Shown here one piece after another: positions 6,596 through 14,137 of a stretch of 18,484 nucleotides of DNA; the first letter of the stretch is position 1, and the number at the start of each line of letters is the position of its first letter. A program made the translations under genes and the position numbers. This DNA is from Actinomycetes bacterium (GTDB taxonomy: Bacteria > Actinomycetota > Actinomycetes > Streptosporangiales > Streptosporangiaceae), in the NCBI GenBank assembly GCA_023425615.1, contig JAFACJ010000864.1, forward strand, positions 1 to 18,484, in the 5' to 3' direction. The notes under the pieces are model-generated. The model was not told the DNA's origin and made no database searches. It was given only the letters and a program-made list of their open reading frames with translations.

Positions 6596-7597
6596 ATAGC
6601 ACGCCATTGGAAGCATCTGGATGAGGACGACGTCCGGGTACGGCCCGGACGTGGTTCCCGGCCGCGCACCCGGCAGCGGCCCGCCCATGAGGACGCGGTC
6701 ACCGGCCTCGTGATCGCCGTCGACCGCGGCCGGTACCGCTGCCTGGTGCGGCAGAGCCGCCGTAAGCGGGTGGCGGTCACCGCCATGCGCGCCCGCGAGC
6801 TGGGCCGTAAGGGCGTGGTGGTCGGCGACACCGTGGGCCTGGTGGGCGATGTGTCGGGGCAGCCCGACGCGCTGGCCCGGGTGGTGCGGGTGGAGCCGCG
6901 CACCTCGGTGCTGCGCCGCACCGCCGACGACACCGACGACGTGGAGCGGGTGATCGTCGCCAACGCCGATCAGCTGGTCATCGTCACCGCGCTCGCCGAT
7001 CCCGAACCGCGCACCGGCATGATCGACCGCTGTCTCGTCGCCGCCCGTGACGCCGGGATGGACGCGCTGCTCTGCCTGACCAAGGCCGATCTCGCCGATC
7101 CCGCCGGGCTGCTGGAGATCTACGGGCCGCTGGGCGTGCCAGCGGTGGTCACCCGGCGCGGTCAGGACCCGGTGGCGCTGTGCGCCCTGCTGAAGGACAG
7201 GATGAGCGTCCTGGTCGGCCATTCGGGTGTCGGCAAGTCCACCCTCGTCAACGCCCTGGTCCCCGAGGCCGACCGTGCGGTCGGCCATGTCAACGCGGTG
7301 ACCGGCCGGGGCCGCCACACCTCCTCCTCCGCGCTGGCCCTGGAACTCCCCGACGGCGGCTGGATCATCGACACCCCCGGGGTCCGCAGCTTCGGCCTGG
7401 CGCACATCCCCGCCGAGGACCTCATCCTCGGCTTCCCCGACCTGGCCGAGGGCGCCACCGCCTGCCCACCCCACTGCACCCACCTGGACGGCTCCTGCGC
7501 CCTCGACACCTGGGTCGCCGAAGGCCACGCCGCCCCCCAGCGCCTCGACTCCTTCCGCCGCCTCCTCACCAACCGCGACGAGACAGCCGACCAGTGA
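6596..7597 (+). CDS. rsgA: Ribosome small-subunit-dependent GTPase A, apparent ATA start
   Basis: RsgA is a circularly permuted GTPase that helps late 30S subunit assembly. Motifs in permuted order are TKAD (162-165, G4), GHSGVGKST (208-216, P-loop), DTPGV (259-263, G3) and a zinc site CPPHCTHLDGSC (290-301). Downstream of the first plausible in-frame ATG/GTG (GTG 6710) the protein lacks its usual basic N-terminus. Upstream, the same frame encodes ARHWKHLDEDDVRVRPGRGS, which matches the MxRRxxKHxDEDD start I recall for actinobacterial RsgA. The codon where Met is expected is ATA (6596-6598), with GGAG (6585-6588) 7 nt before it. From there the protein has 333 residues, near family length. CTG 6617 and GTG 6710 are weaker alternatives. 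A sequencing error (ATG read as ATA) is possible. Confidence 0.88.
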   Translation: MARHWKHLDEDDVRVRPGRGSRPRTRQRPAHEDAVTGLVIAVDRGRYRCLVRQSRRKRVAVTAMRARELGRKGVVVGDTVGLVGDVSGQPDALARVVRVEPRTSVLRRTADDTDDVERVIVANADQLVIVTALADPEPRTGMIDRCLVAARDAGMDALLCLTKADLADPAGLLEIYGPLGVPAVVTRRGQDPVALCALLKDRMSVLVGHSGVGKSTLVNALVPEADRAVGHVNAVTGRGRHTSSSALALELPDGGWIIDTPGVRSFGLAHIPAEDLILGFPDLAEGATACPPHCTHLDGSCALDTWVAEGHAAPQRLDSFRRLLTNRDETADQ

Positions 7598-7622
7598 CCG
7601 ACCGCCGCTTCGCGGCCGTCGG
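7598..7622. terminator. Hairpin terminator between rsgA and the MHYT gene
   Basis: CCGACCGCCG (7598-7607), loop CTTCG, then CGGCCGTCGG (7613-7622) form a 10-position stem with one mismatch, directly after the rsgA stop. The first arm can also pair perfectly with GGCGGTCGG about 40 nt downstream. It sits between two converging genes and may serve both. No T-run. Confidence 0.6.
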
Positions 7623-7659
7623 ACCATCCGCTCCACGCGGCGGGCGGTCGGGGGGTGGG

Positions 7660-8442
7660 TCAGTAGCCGGTGCCCATTTCGCGTTCGAGGCCGGCCAGGA
7701 ACTCCTCTTCCCTTGTTCGTTCGCGGGCGCTGGGGGAGCCTGCGACGAAGACGCACAGGACGGCGGTCACCAGGCTGACGGTGACCACCAGGGGGAGGAG
7801 CAGGTGGACGGGGTCGGCGCCCTCCACCGGGGAGGGGGAGGGGCCGCGGACGGACAGGGCGAGCATGCCGGTGTAGTGCATGCCGCTGACGGCCAGGCCC
7901 ATCACCAGGGAGGCGCCCAGGGTGGACAGCCAGCCGCGGAGGCGGACGGCGGCGGCCAGGGCGCCGGTCGCCGCGATGATCGCGATGAGGACGGACAGCG
8001 CGACCCGCCACGGGTCGTAGGCCAGTTCCACGCCGAGGCTCATCGCCGCCATGCCGGTGTAGTGCATGATCGCCACTCCGGTGCCGGCCAGGAGGCCGCC
8101 CAGCGGCACCGGCAGGCCGAAGCCGACGAGGAACAGGCCGGCGCCGACGAAGACCACCGCCAGCAGGGCGCTGAGGAGGGTGAGCGGCACCTCGTAGGCG
8201 ATGGACGCACCCGAGACGCCGAAGCCGAGCATGCCCACGAAATGCATGACCCAGATCGCGGTCCCGCCGAGCGCGACGGACCCGCCGGCCAGCCACCAGC
8301 AGCGCTCCCTCGGCTCGGACGCCGTCGCGGCGCGCGCGGTGCACCGCAGTCCCAGCAGCGAACCCAGCACCGACATGCCGTAGGCGAGCGCCGGGGTGAG
8401 GGGTCCATAGGCGAAGTGGTGGACCTCGAACTCGGCGGACAT
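7660..8442 (-). CDS. MHYT-domain integral membrane sensor protein, no effector domain
   Basis: The product has 260 residues from ATG 8442, preceded on its strand by AAAAGGGA. It is almost entirely membrane segments (about seven). It carries the three signature repeats of the MHYT domain: MHFVGM (66-71), MHYTGM (126-131) and MHYTGM (188-193). The family is proposed to bind copper through these His/Met residues and to sense O2, CO or NO. In many proteins it is fused to GGDEF, EAL or kinase domains. Here it ends with a short charged cytoplasmic tail (RERTREEEFLAGLEREMGTGY) and no output domain, so it must act through a partner or as a metal/gas-binding membrane protein. The upstream 64 bp are unusually AT-rich and likely hold its promoter. 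Confidence 0.87.
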   Translation of the reverse strand: MSAEFEVHHFAYGPLTPALAYGMSVLGSLLGLRCTARAATASEPRERCWWLAGGSVALGGTAIWVMHFVGMLGFGVSGASIAYEVPLTLLSALLAVVFVGAGLFLVGFGLPVPLGGLLAGTGVAIMHYTGMAAMSLGVELAYDPWRVALSVLIAIIAATGALAAAVRLRGWLSTLGASLVMGLAVSGMHYTGMLALSVRGPSPSPVEGADPVHLLLPLVVTVSLVTAVLCVFVAGSPSARERTREEEFLAGLEREMGTGY

Positions 8443-8506
8443 GAACAATCCCTTTTGTCGGAAGAGTTCATATTTTCAGGTATCGTCCGCTTTTTCGGAA
8501 GGGCGG

Positions 8507-9319
8507 TTACCGCTCTGCGATCAACTCCAGCGCCCGTTGCTCGGTCTCGCCCAGCACCCGCACATGCTCGGGCGCCAGCTCGGCCACGCACTCGGCGATC
8601 GCCTGGGTGACCTCGCTGAACGCGCTCTCCTCCACCCCGCGCAGCGCGGCCCGCACCGCCGAGGCACGCGCCCCGGTCACCGACCACTCCAGTTCCAGCC
8701 GGGCCAGCGCCTCCTCGCAGACGCCCGCCAGCTCACCCGCCTCCAGCGCCAGCGCCGGGGAGACCGGTCCGCGCCCCGCCTTGCGCACCCGGCCCGCGAG
8801 CTGGGAGATCCGCCCGGCCAGCGCCAGCCCCTCCTGGGCGGCGGGCAGCACCTGCTGGACCAGCTCGGTGACCGCCTCCGACAGCTCACCCGTGCGGTCG
8901 AGCAGGGTGTGCGCCGCGCTCTGCACCGCCCCCGCCGTCCGCGCGCCGACGCGCTCGCCGAGCAGGCGCTGCTGCGCCTCCAGCACGGGCAGCAGTTCGG
9001 CGACCAGCAGCTCCCGTACCCGTGGCCGTCCGCCCGCGTGCGCCATGATGCGCTCGAGCCGGTCCCTGACCGTGCTCTTGATCTCGGCGTCCACCTCGGC
9101 GAACGCCTGGGCCGCCCGGGTGTGCAGGGTGTCGACCAGGGCGTGCAGCGCCTCGGTCTCGAACGGCGCGTTCATCAGGGCGAGCTGCTCCTGGAGCCGT
9201 TTGGACACGTCTATCGCCTGCTCGGCGAGCGGAACGAGCCGGTCGGCCAGCTCCTCCATCGTCTCGGCACGGCGCGGATCCGTCAGCTCCGCCACCCAGT
9301 CCGGCAGCACGTAGGGCAT
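8507..9319 (-). CDS. Conserved-looking helical protein of unknown function
   Basis: The product has 270 residues. ATG 9319 (MPYVLPDWVAELTD) was chosen because GGGAGG lies 8 nt upstream; longer in-frame extensions run through the divergent hisN gene. The sequence is almost wholly alpha-helical in composition (Ala, Leu, Glu, Arg), with long amphipathic stretches such as residues 30-60 and 75-130 that could form coiled coils or helical bundles. I see no signal peptide, membrane segment or catalytic motif. Composition superficially resembles scaffold or apolipoprotein-like helical proteins. It is divergent from hisN and lies 64 bp upstream of the MHYT gene on the same strand, so co-transcription with the latter is possible but not shown. 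I do not recognise a family. Confidence 0.7.
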   Translation of the reverse strand: MPYVLPDWVAELTDPRRAETMEELADRLVPLAEQAIDVSKRLQEQLALMNAPFETEALHALVDTLHTRAAQAFAEVDAEIKSTVRDRLERIMAHAGGRPRVRELLVAELLPVLEAQQRLLGERVGARTAGAVQSAAHTLLDRTGELSEAVTELVQQVLPAAQEGLALAGRISQLAGRVRKAGRGPVSPALALEAGELAGVCEEALARLELEWSVTGARASAVRAALRGVEESAFSEVTQAIAECVAELAPEHVRVLGETEQRALELIAER

Positions 9320-9420
9320 CCCCTCATCCTCCCATCCCGGCGCCCTCCGCGTCCCGTATGACGCCGATTCCCCGTGCCGCCGGGCGCTCGGCGCCGCGCG
9401 CGGTGACGTACCCGATGCAG

Positions 9421-9426
9421 TAGATT
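9421..9426 (+). promoter_or_regulatory. Leaderless -10 element of hisN
   Basis: TAGATT is followed by 8 nt and the GTG start at 9435. There is no Shine-Dalgarno in the gap (GGCACGTC), consistent with initiation on a leaderless mRNA. Confidence 0.55.
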
Positions 9427-9434
9427 GGCACGTC

Positions 9435-10220
9435 GTGGCCGATGGATACCTCGATGATCTGCGCCTCGCCCACGTCCTGGCGGACGCGGCCGACGAGGTG
9501 ACCGAGCGGCGCTTCGGCGCCCTGGACCTGCGGGTGGAGACCAAGCCCGACCTCACCCCGGTGAGCGACGCCGACCGCGCGGTGGAGGAGCGGCTGCGCG
9601 ACCTCCTGGCGCGGGAGCGGCACGGCGACGCGGTGCTCGGCGAGGAGTACGGCCACAGCGGCTCCGGCGCGCGCCGCTGGGTGATCGACCCGATCGACGC
9701 CACCAAGAACTTCGTCCGCGGCGTGCCCGCCTGGGCCACCTTGATCGCGCTCATGGAGGGCGACCGTGTCGTCGTCGGCGTGGTCTCCGCCCCGGCCCTG
9801 GGCAGGCGCTGGTGGGCTGCGCGCGGCACCGGGGCCTGGGCCGGACGCGGCCCTGACGACGCCGCGCCGATCAAGGTCTCCGGGGTCGGCGGCCTCGCCG
9901 ACGCGTCCTTCTCCTACTCCAGCCTCAGCGGCTGGGAGGAGCGCGGCGGCCTGGAGCGCTTCCTCGACCTCACCCGCGCCTGCTGGCGCACCCGGGCGTT
10001 CGGCGACTTCTGGTCGCACATGATGGTCGCCGAGGGCCTGGTGGACGTCTCGGCCGAGCCCGAGGTCGGCCTGTGGGACCTGGCCGCCCTGCAGGTGATC
10101 GTCGAGGAGGCCGGCGGGCGCTTCACCGCGCTGGACGGCCGTGCCGTCCCCGACGGCGGCAGCGTCGTGTGCACCAACGGCCTGCTCCACGACGAGGTCC
10201 TGGGGATCCTGGCGCCCTGA
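9435..10220 (+). CDS. hisN: Histidinol-phosphatase, inositol-monophosphatase type
   Basis: This 261-residue member of the Mg-dependent inositol monophosphatase superfamily most resembles actinobacterial HisN, which dephosphorylates L-histidinol phosphate in histidine synthesis. Metal-site motifs are GEEYG (Glu70/Glu71), WVIDPIDATKNF (Asp85, Asp88, Thr90) and the third aspartate in EVGLWDLAAL. FVRGVPAWATLIAL after the DPID motif is typical of HisN. The usual DPIDGT reads DPIDAT, a conservative change. The GTG start was chosen because the family N-terminus begins here and a -10-like TAGATT lies just upstream. A hairpin directly follows the stop. Other IMPase substrates cannot be excluded by sequence. 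Confidence 0.87.
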   Translation: MADGYLDDLRLAHVLADAADEVTERRFGALDLRVETKPDLTPVSDADRAVEERLRDLLARERHGDAVLGEEYGHSGSGARRWVIDPIDATKNFVRGVPAWATLIALMEGDRVVVGVVSAPALGRRWWAARGTGAWAGRGPDDAAPIKVSGVGGLADASFSYSSLSGWEERGGLERFLDLTRACWRTRAFGDFWSHMMVAEGLVDVSAEPEVGLWDLAALQVIVEEAGGRFTALDGRAVPDGGSVVCTNGLLHDEVLGILAP

Positions 10221-10245
10221 GCCGGCGGGAGGGGGAACCGCCGGC
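10221..10245 (+). terminator. Hairpin after hisN
   Basis: GCCGGCGG (10221-10228) and CCGCCGGC (10238-10245) form a perfect 8-bp stem with a 9-nt purine loop immediately after the hisN stop. No T-run follows, as is common in high-GC actinomycetes. Confidence 0.6.
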
Positions 10246-10290
10246 GCGGCGTGTCCGTTTCCAGGACGGTTCTCGACGAAAGGTGGACCC

Positions 10291-10488
10291 ATGTCCCCGC
10301 GCACCAAGGTCGTCCTCGCCGGCGGGGCCGCAGCCGTGCTCCTGTGGCTGATCCTGCCGAACTTCCTGGCCACGCTGATCATCCTCGGGGTGATCGCGGT
10401 ACCGGTCGCCGCCTATCTCCTGCTCGACCCGTCCCAGCGCCGCCGGGTACGGAGCCAGGCCCGCAAGCGGCTGGGGCCCGGCCGGTGA
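10291..10488 (+). CDS. 65-residue membrane protein, unknown
   Basis: ATG 10291 follows AAAGGTGG at good spacing. The product starts MSPRTKVVLAGGAAAVLLWL and has one long or two short closely spaced hydrophobic segments between residues 6 and 47. It ends in a strongly basic tail (DPSQRRRVRSQARKRLGPGR), so the C-terminus is probably cytoplasmic. No family is recognised. It sits alone between the hisN terminator hairpin and the VOC gene, with about 75 bp to the latter. The good ribosome site and membrane pattern support it being real. Confidence 0.65.
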   Translation: MSPRTKVVLAGGAAAVLLWLILPNFLATLIILGVIAVPVAAYLLLDPSQRRRVRSQARKRLGPGR

Positions 10489-10563
10489 CACCGACCAGTA
10501 AAAACCCGTAAAACCTGACACAAGCCCTGATTCGCCGGGATGGCGTCCGGTGAGGATGAAGGC

Positions 10564-11331
10564 ATGTCCGAACGACGAAGCTACGCGCCGGGCGTGCCCT
10601 GCTGGGTCGACCTGTCCACGCCGGACACCCAGGCCGCCGCCGGGTTCTACAGCGCGCTGTTCGGCTGGCGTGCGGGTTTCGAGGCCGAACCCGAGGCCCA
10701 CGGGTACGGGCTGTTCCATCTGCGCGGCAAGAAGGTGGCCGGGATCGGGCCGGTCTTCCACGAGGACCTGCCGGCCGGCTGGCACTGCTATGTCGCGGTC
10801 GACGATCTCGGACCGGTCCTGCAGCGGGTGGGCGAGGCGGGGGGCCGGGTGGCGCTCCCCCCGACGCAGGTCATGCGCGCCGGGCGGATGGCCGGGCTGC
10901 GCGACCGGGAGAACGCCTTCCTCCTGCTGTGGCAGGCCGGGGAGCACCAGGGCTGCGAACTGGTCAACGAGCCCGGCGCCTTCACCTGGAACGAGCTGAC
11001 CACCCGCGATCCCGCGGCAGCCCAGGAGTTCTACCCGGCGGTGTTCGGCTGGAGCGTGGGCGGCGACGCCTACTACACCCAGTGGCGGATCGACGAAAAG
11101 AACATCGCGGGCATGCTGCCCATGCCGATCGACGTCCCCGCCGAGGTGCCACCGCAGTGGACCGTCTACTTCGCCGTGGACGACGTCGAGGAGGCCGCGG
11201 CGCGGGTGGAGGAGTTGGGCGGCGGCAAGGTCAGCCCGTTCATCGACAGCCCGGCGGGCCGCCTGGTGGTCGTGCACGACCCCTGGAAGGCCCAGTTCGC
11301 GCTCATGTCCGGAGTGCAGGAGCACCACTGA
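10564..11331 (+). CDS. Two-domain VOC (glyoxalase/bleomycin-resistance fold) protein
   Basis: The product has 255 residues. ATG 10564 (MSERRSYAPG) is preceded by GAGGATGAAGG; a start at 10540 would add eight residues. Two vicinal-oxygen-chelate halves are visible: residues about 8-125 (CWVDLSTPDTQAAAGFYSALFGW) and about 133-250 (TWNELTTRDPAAAQEFYPAVFGW). Each has the WxDLxTxDxxxAxxFYxxxFGW opening of actinobacterial VOC proteins often labelled hydroxylase or glyoxalase-like. The superfamily includes metal-dependent dioxygenases, glyoxalases and antibiotic-binding proteins; the substrate cannot be named. The metal-ligand His/Glu set is not clearly complete, so it may be a binding protein. A strong hairpin follows the stop. 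Confidence 0.88.
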   Translation: MSERRSYAPGVPCWVDLSTPDTQAAAGFYSALFGWRAGFEAEPEAHGYGLFHLRGKKVAGIGPVFHEDLPAGWHCYVAVDDLGPVLQRVGEAGGRVALPPTQVMRAGRMAGLRDRENAFLLLWQAGEHQGCELVNEPGAFTWNELTTRDPAAAQEFYPAVFGWSVGGDAYYTQWRIDEKNIAGMLPMPIDVPAEVPPQWTVYFAVDDVEEAAARVEELGGGKVSPFIDSPAGRLVVVHDPWKAQFALMSGVQEHH

Positions 11332-11340
11332 CGCCCCGGG

Positions 11341-11361
11341 GCCCGGGGGTCGCCCCCGGGC
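11341..11361. terminator. Bidirectional hairpin between the VOC and deacetylase/synthase genes
   Basis: GCCCGGGGG (11341-11349), loop TCG, CCCCCGGGC (11353-11361): a perfect 9-bp GC-only stem in the 39-bp gap between two converging genes, so it probably serves both strands. Confidence 0.7.
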
Positions 11362-11370
11362 CGCCGCCGT

Positions 11371-13542
11371 TCAGGCGGGGGTCGCGGCCTTGTCCTCCTT
11401 CTCCTCCGCGGGGTCCGTGTCCTCGCGGTTCTCGGCCGCCAGGTGGCGGCCGGCTGCCGAGGAGGGGTCGTTGAAGGTGCCGGTGCGGCGGATGGTCTGC
11501 CATGCCAGGCGGTTGCCCATGACCGCGGTGACCAGCGACTGGATGACGACCAGGTACATGAGCTGCCGGTAGACGAACTGCTGGAGCGGCAGCGCCCACA
11601 GGGGGTGCACCCGCTCGTGGTCGAGGTGCAGCGCGTAGGCGCCCGCCACCGCCTGGAGCCCGATGAACACCACCCAGATCGCCAGCGACTTGAGCGGGTC
11701 GCCGAAGAACAGGCCGTAGAGGGTGTAGATGTCGACGGCGGGCGCGATGAGCGGCAGGAGCACCTGGAAGCCCACCAGATAGCTCAGGCAGCGGCGGCCG
11801 AAGGGCTCGCGCAGCGACGAGCGGTGCTTCCACATCGCCTGGATGGTGCCGTAGCACCAGCGGTAGCGCTGCTTCCACAGCTGGTGGAGCGAGGAGGGCG
11901 CCTCGGTCCAGGCGATGGCCGTCTCCTCGTAGACCACGCGCCAGCCGGAGCGGCTGATCGCCATGGTGAGGTCGGTGTCCTCGGCGAGGGTGTCGTCGCT
12001 GAGCCCGCCGACCGCCTCCAGCACCTCCTTGCGGAACGCGCCGATCGCCCCGGGGATGGTGGGCATGCACTGCAGCAGGTCGAACATGCGCCGGTCGAGG
12101 TTGAACCCGATCACGTACTCGATGTGCTGCCAGCGGCCCCAGATGCCGTTGCGGTTGGCGACCTTGGCGTTGCCGCTGACCGCGCCGACCTTCGAGTCGG
12201 CGAACGGCTGGACGAGGTTGCGCAGGGTGTCGCGCTGGAAGACGGTGTCGCCGTCCATCATGACGATGATCTCGCCGCGCGCGGCGGCGACACCGGTGTT
12301 GAGCGCCGACGGCTTCCCGCCGTTCTCCTTCACGATGAGCCGGATCCCGGTGCCCGCCATACCGCGGACGATCTCGGCGGTGCCGTCGGTGGAGCCGTCG
12401 TCCACCACGATGATCTCCAGCTCGCCCGGATAGTCGTTGTCGACGAGCGAGCGGAGGGTGGCACCGATCCCCACCTCCTCGTTGTAGGCGGGGATGACCA
12501 CCGTGAGGGAGGGGCTGATCGGCTCCCGGTCCCCGGTCCTCTTCTTGATCTTGCGCACATGCGCGTGCGCGAAGCCGATGAGGACCAGCAGCCGCAGCAC
12601 GCAGGCCACGCCCGCCACGCCGAACAGCACGGCGAGGGCGCCGACCAGCCAGTGCGCGAGGTTCTGGGTGAACACCAGCGTCTGGCCGATCCGCTGCTCG
12701 CCGTCGGAGGCCGGCACCTCGGCCTTGGGCAGCTTCAGCGCGTCGGCGATCGTGGTGAACTCATAGCCCTGCGGCTTGAGCGTGGAGATGATCCGGTCGA
12801 CCGCCTTGACGGTGTCCGACCTGTCGCCGCCCGCGTCGTGCAGCATGATGATCGCGCCGTTGCCGCCCGTGGTGATGTCGGCGGCGGACTCGACCATGTC
12901 CTCGACGTCGGGATGCTGCCAGTCCTTGGTGTCCCCGTCGGTGAAGACGACGAGGTATCCCGCGTCGCCCACGATCTGGCTCGCCTTCCACTGCGCGGCG
13001 CTCGTGCCCTTGGGGCTGCCGGAGTAGGGCAGGCGCATCAGCCTCGTCTTGATCCCGGCGACGCCCGACAGGGCGCGCTGGGTGAGGTTGAGCTCCAGCC
13101 TGATCCGCCACTCGGGCGCGTCGGCGAGGTCGGCGTGGGTGTAGGTGTGGTTGCCGATCTCGTGGCCCTCGGCGAACACCCGCCGCACGAGGTCGGGGTG
13201 GGCTGCCACGTTGCCGCCCATCATGAAGAAGGTGCCCTTGGCGTCGTGCTTCTTCAGGACGTCGAGGATCCCCGGCGTCCACTTGGGGTCGGGTCCGTCG
13301 TCGAAGGTCAGCGCGACCTTCTTGCGCGGCATGCTCAGGGAGCGGTGCTCCTCGCCCTGGGTGTTCACCACCGGGCCGCCCTCCAGCACCTCCTTGGGCG
13401 CCTCACCGGAGGAGTCGGCGGGCATCTGGGGGATCGTTCCCACGGCGCCGCTGACATAGCCGTTCATCAGCAGGATGCAGGTGAGCAGGAAGCACCCGAA
13501 CGCGAGCAGGAACCAGTGCGCGCGGGGGTCGCGTTGTTTCAT
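11371..13542 (-). CDS. Fused polysaccharide deacetylase / family 2 glycosyltransferase (PgaB-PgaC type, MatB-like)
   Basis: The 723-residue membrane enzyme begins with one membrane anchor (10-30). A NodB deacetylase domain follows with TFDDGP (79-84; Asp81/Asp82), HEIGNHTYTH (metal His132, His136) and a late LHDAGG. Next come membrane segments near 295-325 and a processive GT2 domain with VVIPAYNEE, VVDDGSTDGT, MDGDT (DxD), AEDTDL and QRYRW (QxxRW), then more membrane helices. The GT2 motifs match PNAG, hyaluronan and chitin synthases. A NodB partner suggests synthesis and partial de-N-acetylation of a poly-GlcNAc-like polymer, as for PgaB/PgaC and Streptomyces MatB. The ATG overlaps the stop of the upstream Pro-rich protein gene (ATGA), so the two are coupled. 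The polymer's identity is inference. Confidence 0.9.
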   Translation of the reverse strand: MKQRDPRAHWFLLAFGCFLLTCILLMNGYVSGAVGTIPQMPADSSGEAPKEVLEGGPVVNTQGEEHRSLSMPRKKVALTFDDGPDPKWTPGILDVLKKHDAKGTFFMMGGNVAAHPDLVRRVFAEGHEIGNHTYTHADLADAPEWRIRLELNLTQRALSGVAGIKTRLMRLPYSGSPKGTSAAQWKASQIVGDAGYLVVFTDGDTKDWQHPDVEDMVESAADITTGGNGAIIMLHDAGGDRSDTVKAVDRIISTLKPQGYEFTTIADALKLPKAEVPASDGEQRIGQTLVFTQNLAHWLVGALAVLFGVAGVACVLRLLVLIGFAHAHVRKIKKRTGDREPISPSLTVVIPAYNEEVGIGATLRSLVDNDYPGELEIIVVDDGSTDGTAEIVRGMAGTGIRLIVKENGGKPSALNTGVAAARGEIIVMMDGDTVFQRDTLRNLVQPFADSKVGAVSGNAKVANRNGIWGRWQHIEYVIGFNLDRRMFDLLQCMPTIPGAIGAFRKEVLEAVGGLSDDTLAEDTDLTMAISRSGWRVVYEETAIAWTEAPSSLHQLWKQRYRWCYGTIQAMWKHRSSLREPFGRRCLSYLVGFQVLLPLIAPAVDIYTLYGLFFGDPLKSLAIWVVFIGLQAVAGAYALHLDHERVHPLWALPLQQFVYRQLMYLVVIQSLVTAVMGNRLAWQTIRRTGTFNDPSSAAGRHLAAENREDTDPAEEKEDKAATPA

Positions 13543-14078
13543 TCCTCGACGGTCTTCTTCTCCTGGCCGGGCGGCTCGGTCGGCTGGCCTTCCTCGCTCG
13601 GTCCGGCGGTCGGCTCGGCTGTCACCGTGGGGGCGGGTGTGGGAGCCGGCGACACGGGCGGGCTTGTCGGTTTCGTGGTGGGCGTCGGATTCTTGGTGAC
13701 AGTACCCGGTTCGTCAGTGTCCACGTCCGTCTCCGTTGGTTTCGGAGTCGGTTTCGGGGTCGGCTTGCCGGTGGGTTCGGGAAAGGCCGGCGTGGTGTTC
13801 GAAGGCGGCACCACGGGAGGGATGTACACGGGGCCGGACGGCCTCCGGATGGCGGAGGGCACGACGCTCTTGCGCCGGACTCGCTTCTCGTCGTCCGGCG
13901 CCTCGTCCTTCTCCGGCACCACCCAAGTGGTAAGCGGCACGTCAGCCCCCGTACCCAAGCTCACCCCGAGCGCGACCGCGTAACCCGCGATCACCACCCC
14001 CGAGAAAACCCCCGCGATCCGGAAGAGCCTACGGCGTTTGCCGGTGCCGTCCACAAAGACCGGCTGCTCATCAGTCAC
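13539..14078 (-). CDS. Pro/Thr-rich single-pass membrane protein coupled to the deacetylase/synthase
   Basis: The product has 179 residues. GTG 14078 (MTDEQPVFVDGTGKRRRL) was chosen because TACACT stands 7 nt upstream; a TTG at 14108 would add ten residues and would overlap that promoter. A basic cytoplasmic start is followed by one membrane segment (about 21-43). The rest is an extracytoplasmic region very rich in Pro, Thr and Glu (PKPTPKPTET and similar), ending in charged residues (GQEKKTVEE). Such stretches often span the cell wall. Its stop overlaps the start of the synthase gene by four bases, so the protein is likely made together with it and may help polymer export or positioning. No enzymatic domain is visible. 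Confidence 0.8.
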   Translation of the reverse strand: MTDEQPVFVDGTGKRRRLFRIAGVFSGVVIAGYAVALGVSLGTGADVPLTTWVVPEKDEAPDDEKRVRRKSVVPSAIRRPSGPVYIPPVVPPSNTTPAFPEPTGKPTPKPTPKPTETDVDTDEPGTVTKNPTPTTKPTSPPVSPAPTPAPTVTAEPTAGPSEEGQPTEPPGQEKKTVEE

Positions 14079-14085
14079 CTGGAAG

Positions 14086-14091
14086 AGTGTA
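14086..14091 (-). promoter_or_regulatory. Leaderless -10 element of the Pro-rich protein/synthase operon
   Basis: TACACT on the minus strand is followed by CTTCCAG and the GTG start at 14078, the same TAnnnT-N7-start layout as in the SRAP and aroA genes. No -35 is convincing. Confidence 0.5.
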
Positions 14092-14137
14092 GGTCGCCCA
14101 TGCCGCAATTGCGACGCGGACCGCCGAACGTGCTACT

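Noticed and set aside
5317..6963. Long minus-strand open frames opposite aroA and rsgA.
   Set aside because: Both plus-strand genes carry full family motifs; the antisense products have low-complexity, antisense-like composition.
6710..7597. rsgA starting at GTG 6710.
   Set aside because: This would drop 38 residues of family-like N-terminus and leave a 116-nt gap after aroA; no Shine-Dalgarno stands before it.
11443..13983. An 846-codon plus-strand open frame opposite the deacetylase/synthase gene.
   Set aside because: It is antisense to recognisable NodB and GT2 motifs. Composition is HRVDG-rich without motifs, and no ribosome site is seen.
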